DNA of 13,844 bases from Paracoccaceae bacterium. GTDB taxonomy: Bacteria > Pseudomonadota > Alphaproteobacteria > Rhodobacterales > Rhodobacteraceae. Each line of letters begins with the position of its first letter. Position 1 is the first letter of the stretch. The notes under the pieces are model-generated. The model made no database searches. It was not told the origin of the DNA and saw only the letters and a program-made list of their open reading frames with translations. A program made the translations under genes and the position numbers. Of this stretch, positions 1 through 9,753 are shown piece after piece. The stretch spans positions 1 through 13,844 of the forward strand of contig SLQN01000418.1 of assembly GCA_007131465.1 (NCBI GenBank), given 5' to 3'.

Positions 1-1071
1 GAGCTGGAACAGATCACCCGCCGCTTCGCCTATGAACTGGCCAAGCGCGACCTGATCCACCCGGCCCAGAACGTGCCCGCACCCGACATGGGCACGGGCG
101 AGCGCGAGATGGCCTGGATTGCCGACCAGTATGCGCGCATGAACACGACCGATATCAATGCCCGCGCCTGCGTCACGGGCAAGCCGCTGAATTCCGGCGG
201 GATCAAGGGTCGGGTCGAAGCCACGGGGCGCGGCGTGAAATACGCCTTGCAGGAATTCTTCCGCCATCCTGACGATGTCGCGAAAACCGGGCTGAAGGGC
301 AGTCTTGCAGGCAAGCGGATCATCGTGCAGGGGCTTGGGAATGTGGGCCATCACGCTGCAAAATTCCTGCGCGAGGAAGATGACGCGGTGATCACGGCGG
401 TGATCGAACGCGATGGCGCGATCATCAACGAGGCGGGCATCGACCCCGATGCCCTGCGCGACTGGATCGTGCAGACCGGCGGGGTCAAGGGGTTCGACGG
501 CGGCAGCTTCGTCCCGGACGGCGCGGCAGTGCTGGAAACCGCCTGCGACATCCTGATCCCGGCGGCGCTGGAAGGGGTCATCAATATCTCCAACGCGCCG
601 CGGATCAAGGCCCCGCTGATCATCGAGGCGGCCAATGGCCCGATCACGGCGGGTGCCGATGACATCCTGCGCGACAAGGGCACGGTCATCATTCCGGATC
701 TATATGCCAATGCCGGCGGGGTCACAGTGTCCTATTTCGAATGGGTCAAGAACCTTAGCCATATCCGCTTCGGGCGCATGCAACGGCGTAACGAGGAAGC
801 GCATGCCCGGATGCTGGTAAGCGAATTGGAGCGGCTGTCGGCGGACAAGGATCTTGGCTGGGAACTCTCACCCGATTTCAAGCGCCGCTACTTGCAGGGA
901 GCCGATGAATTGCAGCTTGTCCGCTCGGGGCTTGATGACACCATGCGCACCGCCTATCAGGCGATTTCAGAGGAATGGCAGCGCAGGAGCGATGTGAAGG
1001 ACCTGCGCACAGCCGCCTTCATCGTTGCGATCGAACGCGTCGCGGCCAGCTACCGGGCGAAAGGTCTGTAG
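1..1071 (+). CDS. Glu/Leu/Phe/Val dehydrogenase family, probably glutamate dehydrogenase (5' truncated)
   Basis: The frame is open from base 1 and ends at TAG 1069-1071, giving 356 visible residues. Family members of this kind are usually 410-480 residues, so the N-terminal part with the substrate-binding lysines lies outside the window. The enzyme interconverts glutamate with 2-oxoglutarate plus ammonia using NAD(P), in the cytosol. Visible residue 29 is the Asp in VPAPDMGTG, matching the family's catalytic Asp. The TGKPLNSGGIKGR segment (about 59-71) and the Rossmann loop GLGNVG (111-116) follow. The IPAALEGVI and IIEAANGPIT stretches and the ANAGGVTVSYFEW block are typical of the family. 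An acidic residue after the second Rossmann strand (AVIERDG) hints at NAD use, but this is only an inference. A GTG at 73 is internal and not the start. Other amino acid dehydrogenases of the superfamily are less likely. The gene is convergent with the TerB-like gene, with 82 bases between them. Confidence 0.93.
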   Translation, partial: ELEQITRRFAYELAKRDLIHPAQNVPAPDMGTGEREMAWIADQYARMNTTDINARACVTGKPLNSGGIKGRVEATGRGVKYALQEFFRHPDDVAKTGLKGSLAGKRIIVQGLGNVGHHAAKFLREEDDAVITAVIERDGAIINEAGIDPDALRDWIVQTGGVKGFDGGSFVPDGAAVLETACDILIPAALEGVINISNAPRIKAPLIIEAANGPITAGADDILRDKGTVIIPDLYANAGGVTVSYFEWVKNLSHIRFGRMQRRNEEAHARMLVSELERLSADKDLGWELSPDFKRRYLQGADELQLVRSGLDDTMRTAYQAISEEWQRRSDVKDLRTAAFIVAIERVAASYRAKGL

Positions 1072-1153
1072 ACCGGTCGGGCCGGGTCCTTCATCTGCGA
1101 CAATCGCACCGTCAGAACGGGGCACGGGGTGGGCGGACGCGGTCCGCGCGGCG

Positions 1154-1624
1154 TCACTCCGCCTGCGGCTGAACCAAGCGCTGGACCGCCTGTCGCGCCA
1201 GCGCCGAGTCGCGGTCATTCAGCCCCAGCAGGTTCGAGACCAGCCGCATCATTCCATCTTCGGCCTCGTGGCGCCTGCCATCGGCAAGGATTACGGCCCA
1301 GAGGTCGCGCAGCAGGGCGGGACGATCCTCTAAAGCGACAAGGTCCTTGATCCGGCGCGTCAGATGCACGCTGTCCCCGATCCGCGCCTCGGCGGCCTCG
1401 GCCTTGCCCCGCAGCGCCGCACACTCGAACGGGCCAAGCCCGAAGCGACGGGCGACCACGGTATCAATCTTGGCGATCTGGCGGGGGTCATAGTCGTCGC
1501 TGGCGCGCGCGGCGCGCACCAGAAGCGCCACCAGCGCTTCCGCATCGCTTAGCGCGCGCGGTGGGGCCGCCTGCGGTGTCGGAGCAAACAGGCCCCGCAT
1601 CCATGAAATCGCTTTGTCTGGCAT
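1154..1624 (-). CDS. TerB-family (tellurite-resistance-like) small protein
   Basis: This codes for a 156-residue, helical, soluble protein. The best sign of TerB kinship is VILADGRRHEAEDGMMRLV (about 111-129), where an Asp-Gly turn and downstream Glu/Asp residues recall the family's metal-binding helix pair. An earlier degenerate copy lies near RAARASDDYDPRQIAKID (about 37-54). There is no signal peptide or membrane segment. The start is set at 1624 because GGAAGGAG (minus strand, 1637-1630) lies 5 bases before that ATG; an in-frame ATG at 1666 lacks comparable support. TerB-domain proteins are linked to tellurite and envelope stress, but small stand-alone members in alphaproteobacteria generally have no assigned function, so tellurite resistance should not be assumed. 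It follows msrB by 65 bases on the same strand and probably shares its transcript. Confidence 0.8.
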   Translation of the reverse strand: MPDKAISWMRGLFAPTPQAAPPRALSDAEALVALLVRAARASDDYDPRQIAKIDTVVARRFGLGPFECAALRGKAEAAEARIGDSVHLTRRIKDLVALEDRPALLRDLWAVILADGRRHEAEDGMMRLVSNLLGLNDRDSALARQAVQRLVQPQAE

Positions 1625-1689
1625 GAACTCTCCTTCCCGCCGCGCGTCCGGAACCGGCGCGATCACGTCGATCCGGTCCAGCAGACGGC

Positions 1690-2235
1690 TTATGAACTGA
1701 CCGGATGGCCCTCGACCGTGCCTGTGTCATCCGGCGTGAAGGTCATTGCCAGCCCGTTGATACAATGGCGCTTGCCGGTCGGTGCCGGGCCGTCGTCGAA
1801 GATGTGTCCCAGATGCCCCCCGCAATTCGCGCAATGCACCTCGGTGCGCAGCATGAAGAAACTGCGGTCGGTCTGTGTGCCCACGGCCCCCTCGATCGCG
1901 TCCCAGTAACTCGGCCAGCCTGTGCGGCTGTCGAACTTGGTCTCGGACCGGTAGACTGCCTGCCCGCAGCCCGCGCAGTTATATGTGCCCGCGCGGTCCT
2001 CGGCCAGGAGGGGCGAGCGTTCTCCCATAAGCGTGTTCGAGAAGGCCCGTTCAGTGGCATGTTCGCGCAGCACGGCGAATTGCGCTGGCGTCAACCGGGC
2101 GCGCCATTCGGCTTCAGGCAGCATCAGGGGGAATGTCTTGTCGCTTGCATCAGCATCTCTGCCCAGAAGGCCGAAACCGCCCAACCCGATACCGCCAAGC
2201 CCGAGACTGGCCAGCAGGGAACGTCGCTTCAACAT
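1690..2235 (-). CDS. msrB: Peptide-methionine (R)-S-oxide reductase MsrB, exported
   Basis: MsrB reduces methionine-R-sulfoxide in proteins back to methionine. The 181-residue product starts with a twin-arginine-like signal: KRRSLLAS (3-10), a Leu/Gly-rich hydrophobic stretch (11-25), and a likely signal peptidase site after ADA (28-30). A periplasmic location is therefore inferred. The MsrB domain spans about 36-175. Structural zinc ligands are CAGC (87-90) and CANC (135-138). GWPSYW (106-111) lines the active site, and Cys158 in RHCING is the catalytic cysteine. These five are the only cysteines. The usual resolving-Cys position just before GWPS is Thr105, so this looks like a one-Cys MsrB. 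Gly161 replaces the Ser common in the RxCINS motif. The start at 2235 is backed by an AGAGGTGAG ribosome-binding site. It is divergent from dnaG and leads into the TerB-like gene. Confidence 0.95.
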   Translation of the reverse strand: MLKRRSLLASLGLGGIGLGGFGLLGRDADASDKTFPLMLPEAEWRARLTPAQFAVLREHATERAFSNTLMGERSPLLAEDRAGTYNCAGCGQAVYRSETKFDSRTGWPSYWDAIEGAVGTQTDRSFFMLRTEVHCANCGGHLGHIFDDGPAPTGKRHCINGLAMTFTPDDTGTVEGHPVSS

Positions 2236-2352
2236 GATCTCACCTCTTCAGTTGCAGGGGTGTTACGGCCCATCCTGCGCTTCAGTTCACATATAGGCAC
2301 GCCCATGCTTCTGCGCTTCAACAAAGCTGCGTGATCTGTCATCATCTGGCGC

Positions 2353-4299
2353 ATGAGTCTGCCCCCCGGTTTTCTGGAAGAGTTGCGCAACCGTGTCCCG
2401 ATCTCCTCTGTGGTCGGGCGCAAGGTGACATGGGACATGCGCAAGTCCAACCAGGCGAAGGGCGATTTCTGGGCCCCCTGCCCGTTTCATCAGGAAAAGA
2501 CCGCCTCTTTCCATGTCGATGACCGCAAGGGCTTCTACTACTGCTTCGGCTGCCACGCCAAGGGCGATGCGCTGAGCTTCCTGCGCGAAACCGAGAACAT
2601 GGGCTTCATGGACGCGGTCGAGATGCTGGCGCGCGAGGCAGGCCTGCCGATGCCCGAACGCGACCCGCGCGCAGCAGAGAAGGCCGACAGGCTGGGCGAA
2701 CTGGCCGAGGTGATGGATGCGGCGACACGGTTCTACCGCATGCAACTCAATACGGCGGGCGCGACGGCGGCGCGCGACTACCTGCGCGGGCGCGGACTGG
2801 ACGCTTCGGCGCTGGAACGCTTCGAGATCGGCTTTGCGGGACCTGCACGCCACGCGCTCTGGGCGCATCTGACCGGCGCAGGTATCGCGCCCGACAAGAT
2901 CATCGAGGCCGGTCTTGCCATCGCCCCGGAGGATGGCGGCAGCCCCTATGACCGCTTTCGCGGTCGAATCATGTTTCCCATCCGCGACGCGCGCGGGCGC
3001 TGCATTGCTTTCGGGGGCCGCGCGATGGACCCGGCTGCGCAGGCAAAATACCTCAATTCACCCGAAACCCCGCTGTTCGACAAGGGCCGCTCGCTTTACA
3101 ACGCTGGCCCTGCGCGCAGCGCTGCGGGCAAGGGCGGGCCGCTTCTGGTGGCCGAAGGCTATATGGATGTGATCGCGCTGGTGCGTGCCGGGTTCGACGC
3201 GGCGGTCGCACCGCTTGGGACCGCGATTACCGAGGATCAGTTGCGCATGATCTGGCGCATCTCGCCCGAGCCGGTCATCGCGCTGGATGGCGACACGGCC
3301 GGGCTGCGCGCCGGATACCGCCTGATCGATCTTGCGCTGCCACTCCTCAGCGCCAGCCAGTCGCTGCGATTCTGCCTGCTGCCTGACAAGATGGACCCCG
3401 ATGATGTGCTGCGCACAGGCGGCGCAGGCGCGATGCGCAAGCTGATCGAAGGTGCCCTGCCGCTGGTCCGCCTGCTATGGCAGCGCGAAACCGAAGGACA
3501 GGTCTTTGACAGCCCCGAACGACGCTCGGCCCTTGATGGTCGTCTGCGCAAGGCGCTGGACAAGATCACGGATGCCAACCTGCGCAGCCACTACGCCGAG
3601 GAATTGCGCCAGTTGCGCGCCGAGTTCCTGCGCCCGGCGCGCAAGCAGTTCACGCCCTACCGGCAGGGCATCGGGCGTGGTGGGCCGCGGCGGTTCGAGC
3701 CGCCGCCCCCCGCACATGCGCTGCCTGCAACCCGCGCGACCATGCTGGCCGCAGGCGACAGCACCCGGACCGCCGAGACGATGCGCGAAGACATCATCCT
3801 TGCCATATTGCTGATCCACCCGACCCTGCGGCGCGAAGTGATAGCCGATCTGGAACGCGCAGAGATGCGGACACCGGGGCATGAAACGCTGCGCCATGCA
3901 CTGCTGACGCTTCCCGAAACGGCGTTCGACATATCCACGCTGCCTGAGGCCAGTCGTCAGGAGGCCACCCGCATTCTGGAGCTTGGTCATGTTCGCATCG
4001 CCCCGCCAGTACGCCACGCCGATGATGTTGACCTTGCCCGGAAATGTCTGGAGGATGAGTTCGCCAAGCTGTTCGCGCGGCGCGGCATCGCGATGGAATT
4101 GCGCGATGCAACAGAAGATGTCCAGGATCTGCCCGATGAGGGGCTGACATGGCGGCTGCGCGAAGCGGGCGAGCGGCGCAACCGTTCGGAACGCTCGCGC
4201 CTGTCGGATTCAACGGATCTGGGCGAGGATCGGGACGCCTTGTCGGGCGCGCTTCAGCGGTTGATCGAATCAGAGGTCTGGGTCAAACGCAAAAAATGA
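2353..4299 (+). CDS. dnaG: DNA primase DnaG
   Basis: DnaG makes the short RNA primers for lagging-strand synthesis and works with the replicative helicase DnaB. The 648-residue length is normal for alphaproteobacterial primases. The N-terminal CHC2 zinc finger is complete: Cys43, His46, Cys64, Cys67, with FYYCFGCHAKGD typical of the family. The catalytic core follows, with the TOPRIM domain carrying EGYMDV (Glu268) and LDGDTAG (Asp312, Asp314) for metal binding. A Pro/Arg-rich linker lies near residues 430-470. The C-terminal part (about 475-648) is the helical helicase-binding domain. The ATG at 2353 gives the usual MSLPPGFLEELR beginning, although no clear Shine-Dalgarno lies in front of it. 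It is divergent from msrB, with 117 bases in which I see no convincing sigma-70 hexamers. It is followed by rpoD after 155 bases, an order common in bacteria; rpsU is not part of the cluster here. Confidence 0.98.
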   Translation: MSLPPGFLEELRNRVPISSVVGRKVTWDMRKSNQAKGDFWAPCPFHQEKTASFHVDDRKGFYYCFGCHAKGDALSFLRETENMGFMDAVEMLAREAGLPMPERDPRAAEKADRLGELAEVMDAATRFYRMQLNTAGATAARDYLRGRGLDASALERFEIGFAGPARHALWAHLTGAGIAPDKIIEAGLAIAPEDGGSPYDRFRGRIMFPIRDARGRCIAFGGRAMDPAAQAKYLNSPETPLFDKGRSLYNAGPARSAAGKGGPLLVAEGYMDVIALVRAGFDAAVAPLGTAITEDQLRMIWRISPEPVIALDGDTAGLRAGYRLIDLALPLLSASQSLRFCLLPDKMDPDDVLRTGGAGAMRKLIEGALPLVRLLWQRETEGQVFDSPERRSALDGRLRKALDKITDANLRSHYAEELRQLRAEFLRPARKQFTPYRQGIGRGGPRRFEPPPPAHALPATRATMLAAGDSTRTAETMREDIILAILLIHPTLRREVIADLERAEMRTPGHETLRHALLTLPETAFDISTLPEASRQEATRILELGHVRIAPPVRHADDVDLARKCLEDEFAKLFARRGIAMELRDATEDVQDLPDEGLTWRLREAGERRNRSERSRLSDSTDLGEDRDALSGALQRLIESEVWVKRKK

Positions 4300-4444
4300 C
4301 CAATTCGTGACATCTGCGCACAGGCTGGCGTGCAAAAATGCGCGTTGGAACTGGAAAAAGACGGCGCGCTTACCTAGATAGTGGCGAGCAGGAAATGATT
4401 CGCGGCACTCCGCTTGCCGATTCGTTTCTTCTGCCCAGCAGCTC

Positions 4445-4449
4445 GGGAG
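4445..4449 (+). promoter_or_regulatory. Ribosome-binding site fixing the rpoD start
   Basis: GGGAG lies 5 bases before ATG 4455. The same frame is open upstream to an ATG at 4338, but the extra 39 codons have no ribosome-binding site, resemble intergenic DNA, and would add a non-family N-terminus. This site decides for 4455. Confidence 0.75.
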
Positions 4450-4454
4450 CTTTC

Positions 4455-6449
<1,995 letters not shown>

Positions 6450-6522
6450 GCGGACGCAAGGCAGGGTGAGGGACACACCCGCCGCTGTCATGACGCTGAG
6501 CCGATGGCCAATGGTAAAATCA

Positions 6523-6550
6523 GGGGCCGGGGCTTGGCTTGGGTCCGGGG
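6523..6550 (+). other. G-quadruplex-like run between rpoD and dxs
   Basis: Four G-runs occur on the plus strand: 6523-6526, 6529-6532, 6541-6543 and 6547-6550. The loops between them are 2, 8 and 3 bases long. This fits a loose G-quadruplex pattern in the rpoD 3' region. It lies in the 236-base gap 6450-6685, where I see no gene. Folding is not shown by sequence alone, and G-runs are common in high-GC DNA. Confidence 0.4.
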
Positions 6551-6641
6551 CAGCGGACATGGCCAACAGGGACACGCGCGCACCGCGACAGACCATATCG
6601 TGATCGGATCCTGCGCCTTATCGGCACTTGCAGATATGGCC

Positions 6642-6659
6642 AGACCGCGATGCGGTTTT
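6642..6659 (+). terminator. Weak possible intrinsic terminator of rpoD
   Basis: ACCGC (6644-6648) and GCGGT (6652-6656) can pair across a GAT loop. The stem can extend by a G-U and an A-U pair, and T residues run through 6659. It lies about 190 bases past the rpoD stop and only faces the plus strand, since the minus-strand reading has no T-tract after the hairpin. The short stem and short T-tract keep confidence low. Confidence 0.35.
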
Positions 6660-6685
6660 GGCTGATCCCGTGTGATCGGCTCGTG

Positions 6686-8614
6686 CTACTGATCCAGCCC
6701 GGCCCGCTTGCCGATCTGCGCGACGCTCATCACCTCCAGCACCTTCGCCTCGATCTGGGGCGCGTTCATGGCGGCCACGTCATACATGTCACGCGGGCTG
6801 GCCTGGTCGATGAAGATATCCGGCAGTACCATCGAGCGGAATTTCAGCCCGTGGTCGAACACGCCTTCCTCGGCCAGAAGCTGCGCGACATGGCTGCCGA
6901 AACCGCCAATCGCACCCTCCTCGATGGTGATCAGCGCGTCATGGCTGCGCGCAAGCCGCAGGATCAGGTCACGATCGAGCGGCTTGGCGAAGCGCGCATC
7001 GGCGACGCTGGGGGTAATGCCCTTTGCCGCCAGCGCCTCGCAGGCGCGCAGAACCTCGCCCAGACGTGTGCCGAAGGACAGGATCGCCACGCCACTGCCC
7101 TCGCGGATCATCCGGCCCTTGCCGATTTCAAGCGGCACGCCTTCGGCGGGCATTTCCACGCCTTCGCCCTCGCCGCGCGGAAAACGGAAAGCGATGGGGC
7201 CGTCATCATGCGCGACAGCGGTGGCGACCATATGCACCAGTTCGGCCTCATCCGCAGCCGCCATGACCACAAAGCCGGGCAGATTGGCCAGATAGGCAAT
7301 GTCATAGCTGCCCGCATGCGTCGCCCCGTCCGCGCCCACGAGTCCGGCGCGGTCGATGGCAAAGCGCACCGGCAGGCGCTGGATCGCCACATCATGCACG
7401 ACCTGATCATAGCCGCGTTGCAGGAAGGTGGAATAGAGCGCGCAGAAGGGCTTCATCCCGCCAGCCGCCAGCCCGGCGCAGAAGGTGACGCCATGCTGTT
7501 CGGCGATGGCCACATCGAACATGCGCCGGGGAAATTGTTTGGCGAACAGGTCCAGCCCTGTCCCGTCCGGCATGGCTGCCGTGACAGCGACGATCCGGTC
7601 ATCGCGGCGCGCCTCGGCGATCAGGCTGTCGGCAAAGACCCGGGTATAGCTGGGCGCGTTGGATGCGGCCTTTTGCTGCTTGCCGGTGACAACATCGAAT
7701 TTCGCGCGCGCATGGCCCCGGTCGGCGGCGGCTTCAGCAGGGGCGTAGCCCTTGCCCTTCTTGGTCAGCACGTGAATCAGCATCGGTTCATCCGCGCGGT
7801 CGCGCAAGGTGCGCAGGACCCACAGAAGCTGGTCCAGATCATGCCCGTCGATCGGCCCCAGATAGTTGAAACCCAGCTCCTCGAACAGTGTCCCGCCGAC
7901 TGTCGCATGCTTGAGCAGGTCCTTCGCCCGCCGCGCCCCTTCCTGGATCGGCGCGGGCAGAAGCGAGAGCGCGCCCTTCATGGCCTGCTTGATCTCCTGA
8001 ATCGGCTTGTCCGCATAAATCCGCGACAGGTAGCTGGACATGGCCCCGGTGGGGGGCGCGATGGACATTTCGTTGTCATTAAGGATCACGAACATCCGCC
8101 GACCCAGATGGCCTGCATTGTTCAGCGCTTCATAGGCCATGCCCGCGCTGATCGCCCCGTCCCCGATCACGGCAATTGCGTCGCCCAGTGCGGGATCAGG
8201 CGCGCCGCCCAGTTCGCGTGCCATGGTGAAGCCCAGCGCCGCCGAGATAGAGGTGGAGCTATGCGCCGCGCCGAACGGGTCATAGGGCGACTCTGATCGT
8301 TTGGTGAAGCCCGACAGCCCATCCTTCTGGCGCAGGGTGCGGATACGGTCGCGCCGACCCGTCAGGATCTTGTGCGGATAGCATTGGTGGCTGACATCCC
8401 AGATCAGCCGGTCGCGCGGCGTATCGAACACGGCATGGATCGCCACCGTCAGTTCGACCACCCCCAGCCCTGCGCCCAGATGTCCGCCGGTTTCCGACAC
8501 CGCCGCAATCGTCTCGGCGCGCAATTCATCGGCCAGAAGGTGCAACTCGCGGTCGCTGAGGTCCTTCATGTCGGCAGGCGTGCGGACCTTGTCGAGAATT
8601 GGCGTCTTGAGCAT
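6686..8614 (-). CDS. dxs: 1-deoxy-D-xylulose-5-phosphate synthase
   Basis: Dxs condenses pyruvate and glyceraldehyde 3-phosphate to 1-deoxy-D-xylulose 5-phosphate, the entry step of the MEP isoprenoid pathway and also a source for thiamine and pyridoxal phosphate. The product has 642 residues, full length for the family. The thiamine-diphosphate motif runs from GDGA (151-154) to NDNEMSI (179-185). Active-site histidines are His45 (GGHLG) and His76 (VSHQCYPHK). The transketolase-like catalytic glutamate is Glu372 in [13 protein letters not shown]. The [15 protein letters not shown] signature spans 421-435. The start is placed at 8614 rather than 8620 because AAAGGA lies 5 bases before 8614 and would overlap the upstream ATG. 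It is the last gene of the operon, 27 bases after ispA. No intrinsic terminator is visible behind it. Confidence 0.98.
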   Translation of the reverse strand: MLKTPILDKVRTPADMKDLSDRELHLLADELRAETIAAVSETGGHLGAGLGVVELTVAIHAVFDTPRDRLIWDVSHQCYPHKILTGRRDRIRTLRQKDGLSGFTKRSESPYDPFGAAHSSTSISAALGFTMARELGGAPDPALGDAIAVIGDGAISAGMAYEALNNAGHLGRRMFVILNDNEMSIAPPTGAMSSYLSRIYADKPIQEIKQAMKGALSLLPAPIQEGARRAKDLLKHATVGGTLFEELGFNYLGPIDGHDLDQLLWVLRTLRDRADEPMLIHVLTKKGKGYAPAEAAADRGHARAKFDVVTGKQQKAASNAPSYTRVFADSLIAEARRDDRIVAVTAAMPDGTGLDLFAKQFPRRMFDVAIAEQHGVTFCAGLAAGGMKPFCALYSTFLQRGYDQVVHDVAIQRLPVRFAIDRAGLVGADGATHAGSYDIAYLANLPGFVVMAAADEAELVHMVATAVAHDDGPIAFRFPRGEGEGVEMPAEGVPLEIGKGRMIREGSGVAILSFGTRLGEVLRACEALAAKGITPSVADARFAKPLDRDLILRLARSHDALITIEEGAIGGFGSHVAQLLAEEGVFDHGLKFRSMVLPDIFIDQASPRDMYDVAAMNAPQIEAKVLEVMSVAQIGKRAGLDQ

Positions 8615-8619
8615 CGTCA

Positions 8620-8625
8620 TCCTTT
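8620..8625 (-). promoter_or_regulatory. Ribosome-binding site fixing the dxs start
   Basis: AAAGGA on the minus strand lies 5 bases before ATG 8614. It abuts the alternative ATG at 8620-8618, which it therefore cannot serve. It lies in the 27-base gap after ispA. Confidence 0.65.
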
Positions 8626-8641
8626 CAGGCAGCGCGCGGCG

Positions 8642-9517
8642 TCAGTTCTGGCGAGCGATAACGAATTCGGCAGTCGCTCGCAACAAAGCCGCCTCCGGGC
8701 CATATGGGTCGAGCGCGGCTTTTGCCTCTGCGACCAGAGTACGCGCGCGCGCCTTCGCGCCCTCCAGCCCCAGATGCGACACGAAGGTCGCCTTTCCGGC
8801 CTCGGCATCCTTGTGCAGTTTCTTACCCGCGATACTGGCATCGCCTTCGACATCAAGAATGTCATCGGCAATCTGGAACGCAAGCCCGAGCGCGCGCGCG
8901 TAGGCTGCAAGGGCGGAAGGGTCCGCGCCCGCCATGCGCGGCCCCGCACAGGCCGACCATTCGATCAGCGCCCCGGTCTTGGCCGCCTGCAGCCGGGTGA
9001 TGGCCTCCAGCGACAGGGGCGCGGGCGTGCTTTCAGCGGCGATATCAAGCGCCTGCCCCAGCACCATGCCCGCCGCGCCTGCGGCCGTGGCCAGCGCTGC
9101 GATCAACTCCAGCCGCGCCTGTGGCGCAGGCGCGGAATCGCTGCGCGCAAGCAGGCCAAAGGCCAGCGCCTGCAACCCGTCGCCCACCAGAATGGCCGTT
9201 GCCTCGTCCCAGCGCAGATGCACTGTGGGCAGGCCCCGGCGCAGGGCGTCATCATCCATGGCAGGCAAGTCGTCATGGACCAGCGAGTAGGCATGGATCG
9301 CTTCAATCGCGGCGGCGGCCTGTAGCGCCATCTCGGAAGAGATGCCATGCAGACGCGCCGATTCCAGCACCAGAAAGCCGCGCAGCTTCTTGCCGCCGCG
9401 CGCAGCATAGGCCATCGCGTCGCGCACATCGCTTTCGGGCTGCGCGGATATCTCTGCGAGCAACTGCGCCTCGATCTGCTGCGCGGCTGCGTGCAGCGCG
9501 GTGGCGAAATCGGTCAT
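8642..9517 (-). CDS. ispA: Farnesyl diphosphate synthase (short-chain polyprenyl synthase)
   Basis: The enzyme adds isopentenyl diphosphate to dimethylallyl and geranyl diphosphate to give farnesyl diphosphate, the precursor of quinone side chains, undecaprenyl carriers, hopanoids and carotenoids. The product has 291 residues, the usual IspA length. GGKKLRG (41-47) binds substrate diphosphate. The first aspartate-rich motif is DDLPAMD (82-88), the DDxxxxD form typical of bacterial farnesyl synthases. The second is DDILD (218-222). Chain length cannot be settled by eye, and a geranylgeranyl product is the main alternative. The ATG at 9517 shares the bases ATGA with the xseB stop, so translation is probably coupled. 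A longer in-frame start at 9610 lies inside xseB and was rejected. Dxs, which supplies the pathway, is encoded next. Confidence 0.96.
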   Translation of the reverse strand: MTDFATALHAAAQQIEAQLLAEISAQPESDVRDAMAYAARGGKKLRGFLVLESARLHGISSEMALQAAAAIEAIHAYSLVHDDLPAMDDDALRRGLPTVHLRWDEATAILVGDGLQALAFGLLARSDSAPAPQARLELIAALATAAGAAGMVLGQALDIAAESTPAPLSLEAITRLQAAKTGALIEWSACAGPRMAGADPSALAAYARALGLAFQIADDILDVEGDASIAGKKLHKDAEAGKATFVSHLGLEGAKARARTLVAEAKAALDPYGPEAALLRATAEFVIARQN

Positions 9518-9753
9518 TCCGCAAACGGCTCCGTGCCTTTGGGCGTGCCATCTTCGGCCAGCCGGATCGCCTCGACCCGCATCTGCGCGGTGTTCAGCCG
9601 CTCCTCGCAATGCTTTTTCAACGCCGCGCCGCGTTCGTACAGCGTGATCGAGTCCTCAAGCGCCACATCGCCGCGTTCCAGCCGGGTGACGATGTCCTCC
9701 AGCGCGCGCAGGGCTTCTTCGAAGCTCATCTCGGCAACGGGTGTATCCGTCAT
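9514..9753 (-). CDS. xseB: Exodeoxyribonuclease VII small subunit
   Basis: XseB is the small, helical subunit of exonuclease VII, which degrades single-stranded DNA and is built from one large XseA subunit and several XseB copies. The product has 79 residues, the normal size. [20 protein letters not shown] (about 10-29) and the helix [22 protein letters not shown] (about 32-53) match the family, which forms a helical hairpin. The large-subunit gene xseA is not in this window. Both ends overlap neighbours by four bases (ATGA): the start with the stop of the deacetylase-family gene and the stop with the start of ispA. Its placement ahead of ispA and dxs is common in proteobacteria and need not mean a shared function. 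Confidence 0.95.
   Translation of the reverse strand: MTDTPVAEMSFEEALRALEDIVTRLERGDVALEDSITLYERGAALKKHCEERLNTAQMRVEAIRLAEDGTPKGTEPFAE

Noticed and set aside
1072..1153. Hairpins in the gap between the dehydrogenase and TerB-like genes (1096-1108 and 1133-1147)
   Set aside because: The stems are 5-6 bp with no T-tract on either side, so they do not qualify as intrinsic terminators; short hairpins are expected by chance in GC-rich DNA.
1650..1679. Imperfect hairpin between msrB and the TerB-like gene
   Set aside because: Seven pairs with a bulge and a 15-base loop, no T-tract, and no known element; kept only as a note.
4351..4380. A sigma-70 promoter for rpoD (CTGGAA, 18 bases, TAGATA)
   Set aside because: Each hexamer matches consensus at only three of six positions, too weak to annotate, though a promoter in this gap is plausible.
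4338..4454. A 39-residue N-terminal extension of RpoD
   Set aside because: No ribosome-binding site at 4338, no resemblance to sigma region 1, and a good site directly before ATG 4455.
6464..6480. Hairpin GGGTG/CACCC just after the rpoD stop as a terminator
   Set aside because: A 5-bp stem with a 7-base loop followed by GCCGCTG, not by T residues.
6539..8296. A 585-codon open frame on the plus strand opposite dxs
   Set aside because: It is antisense to an intact dxs with all motifs, shows no domain, and has no ribosome-binding site in context. It is a composition shadow.
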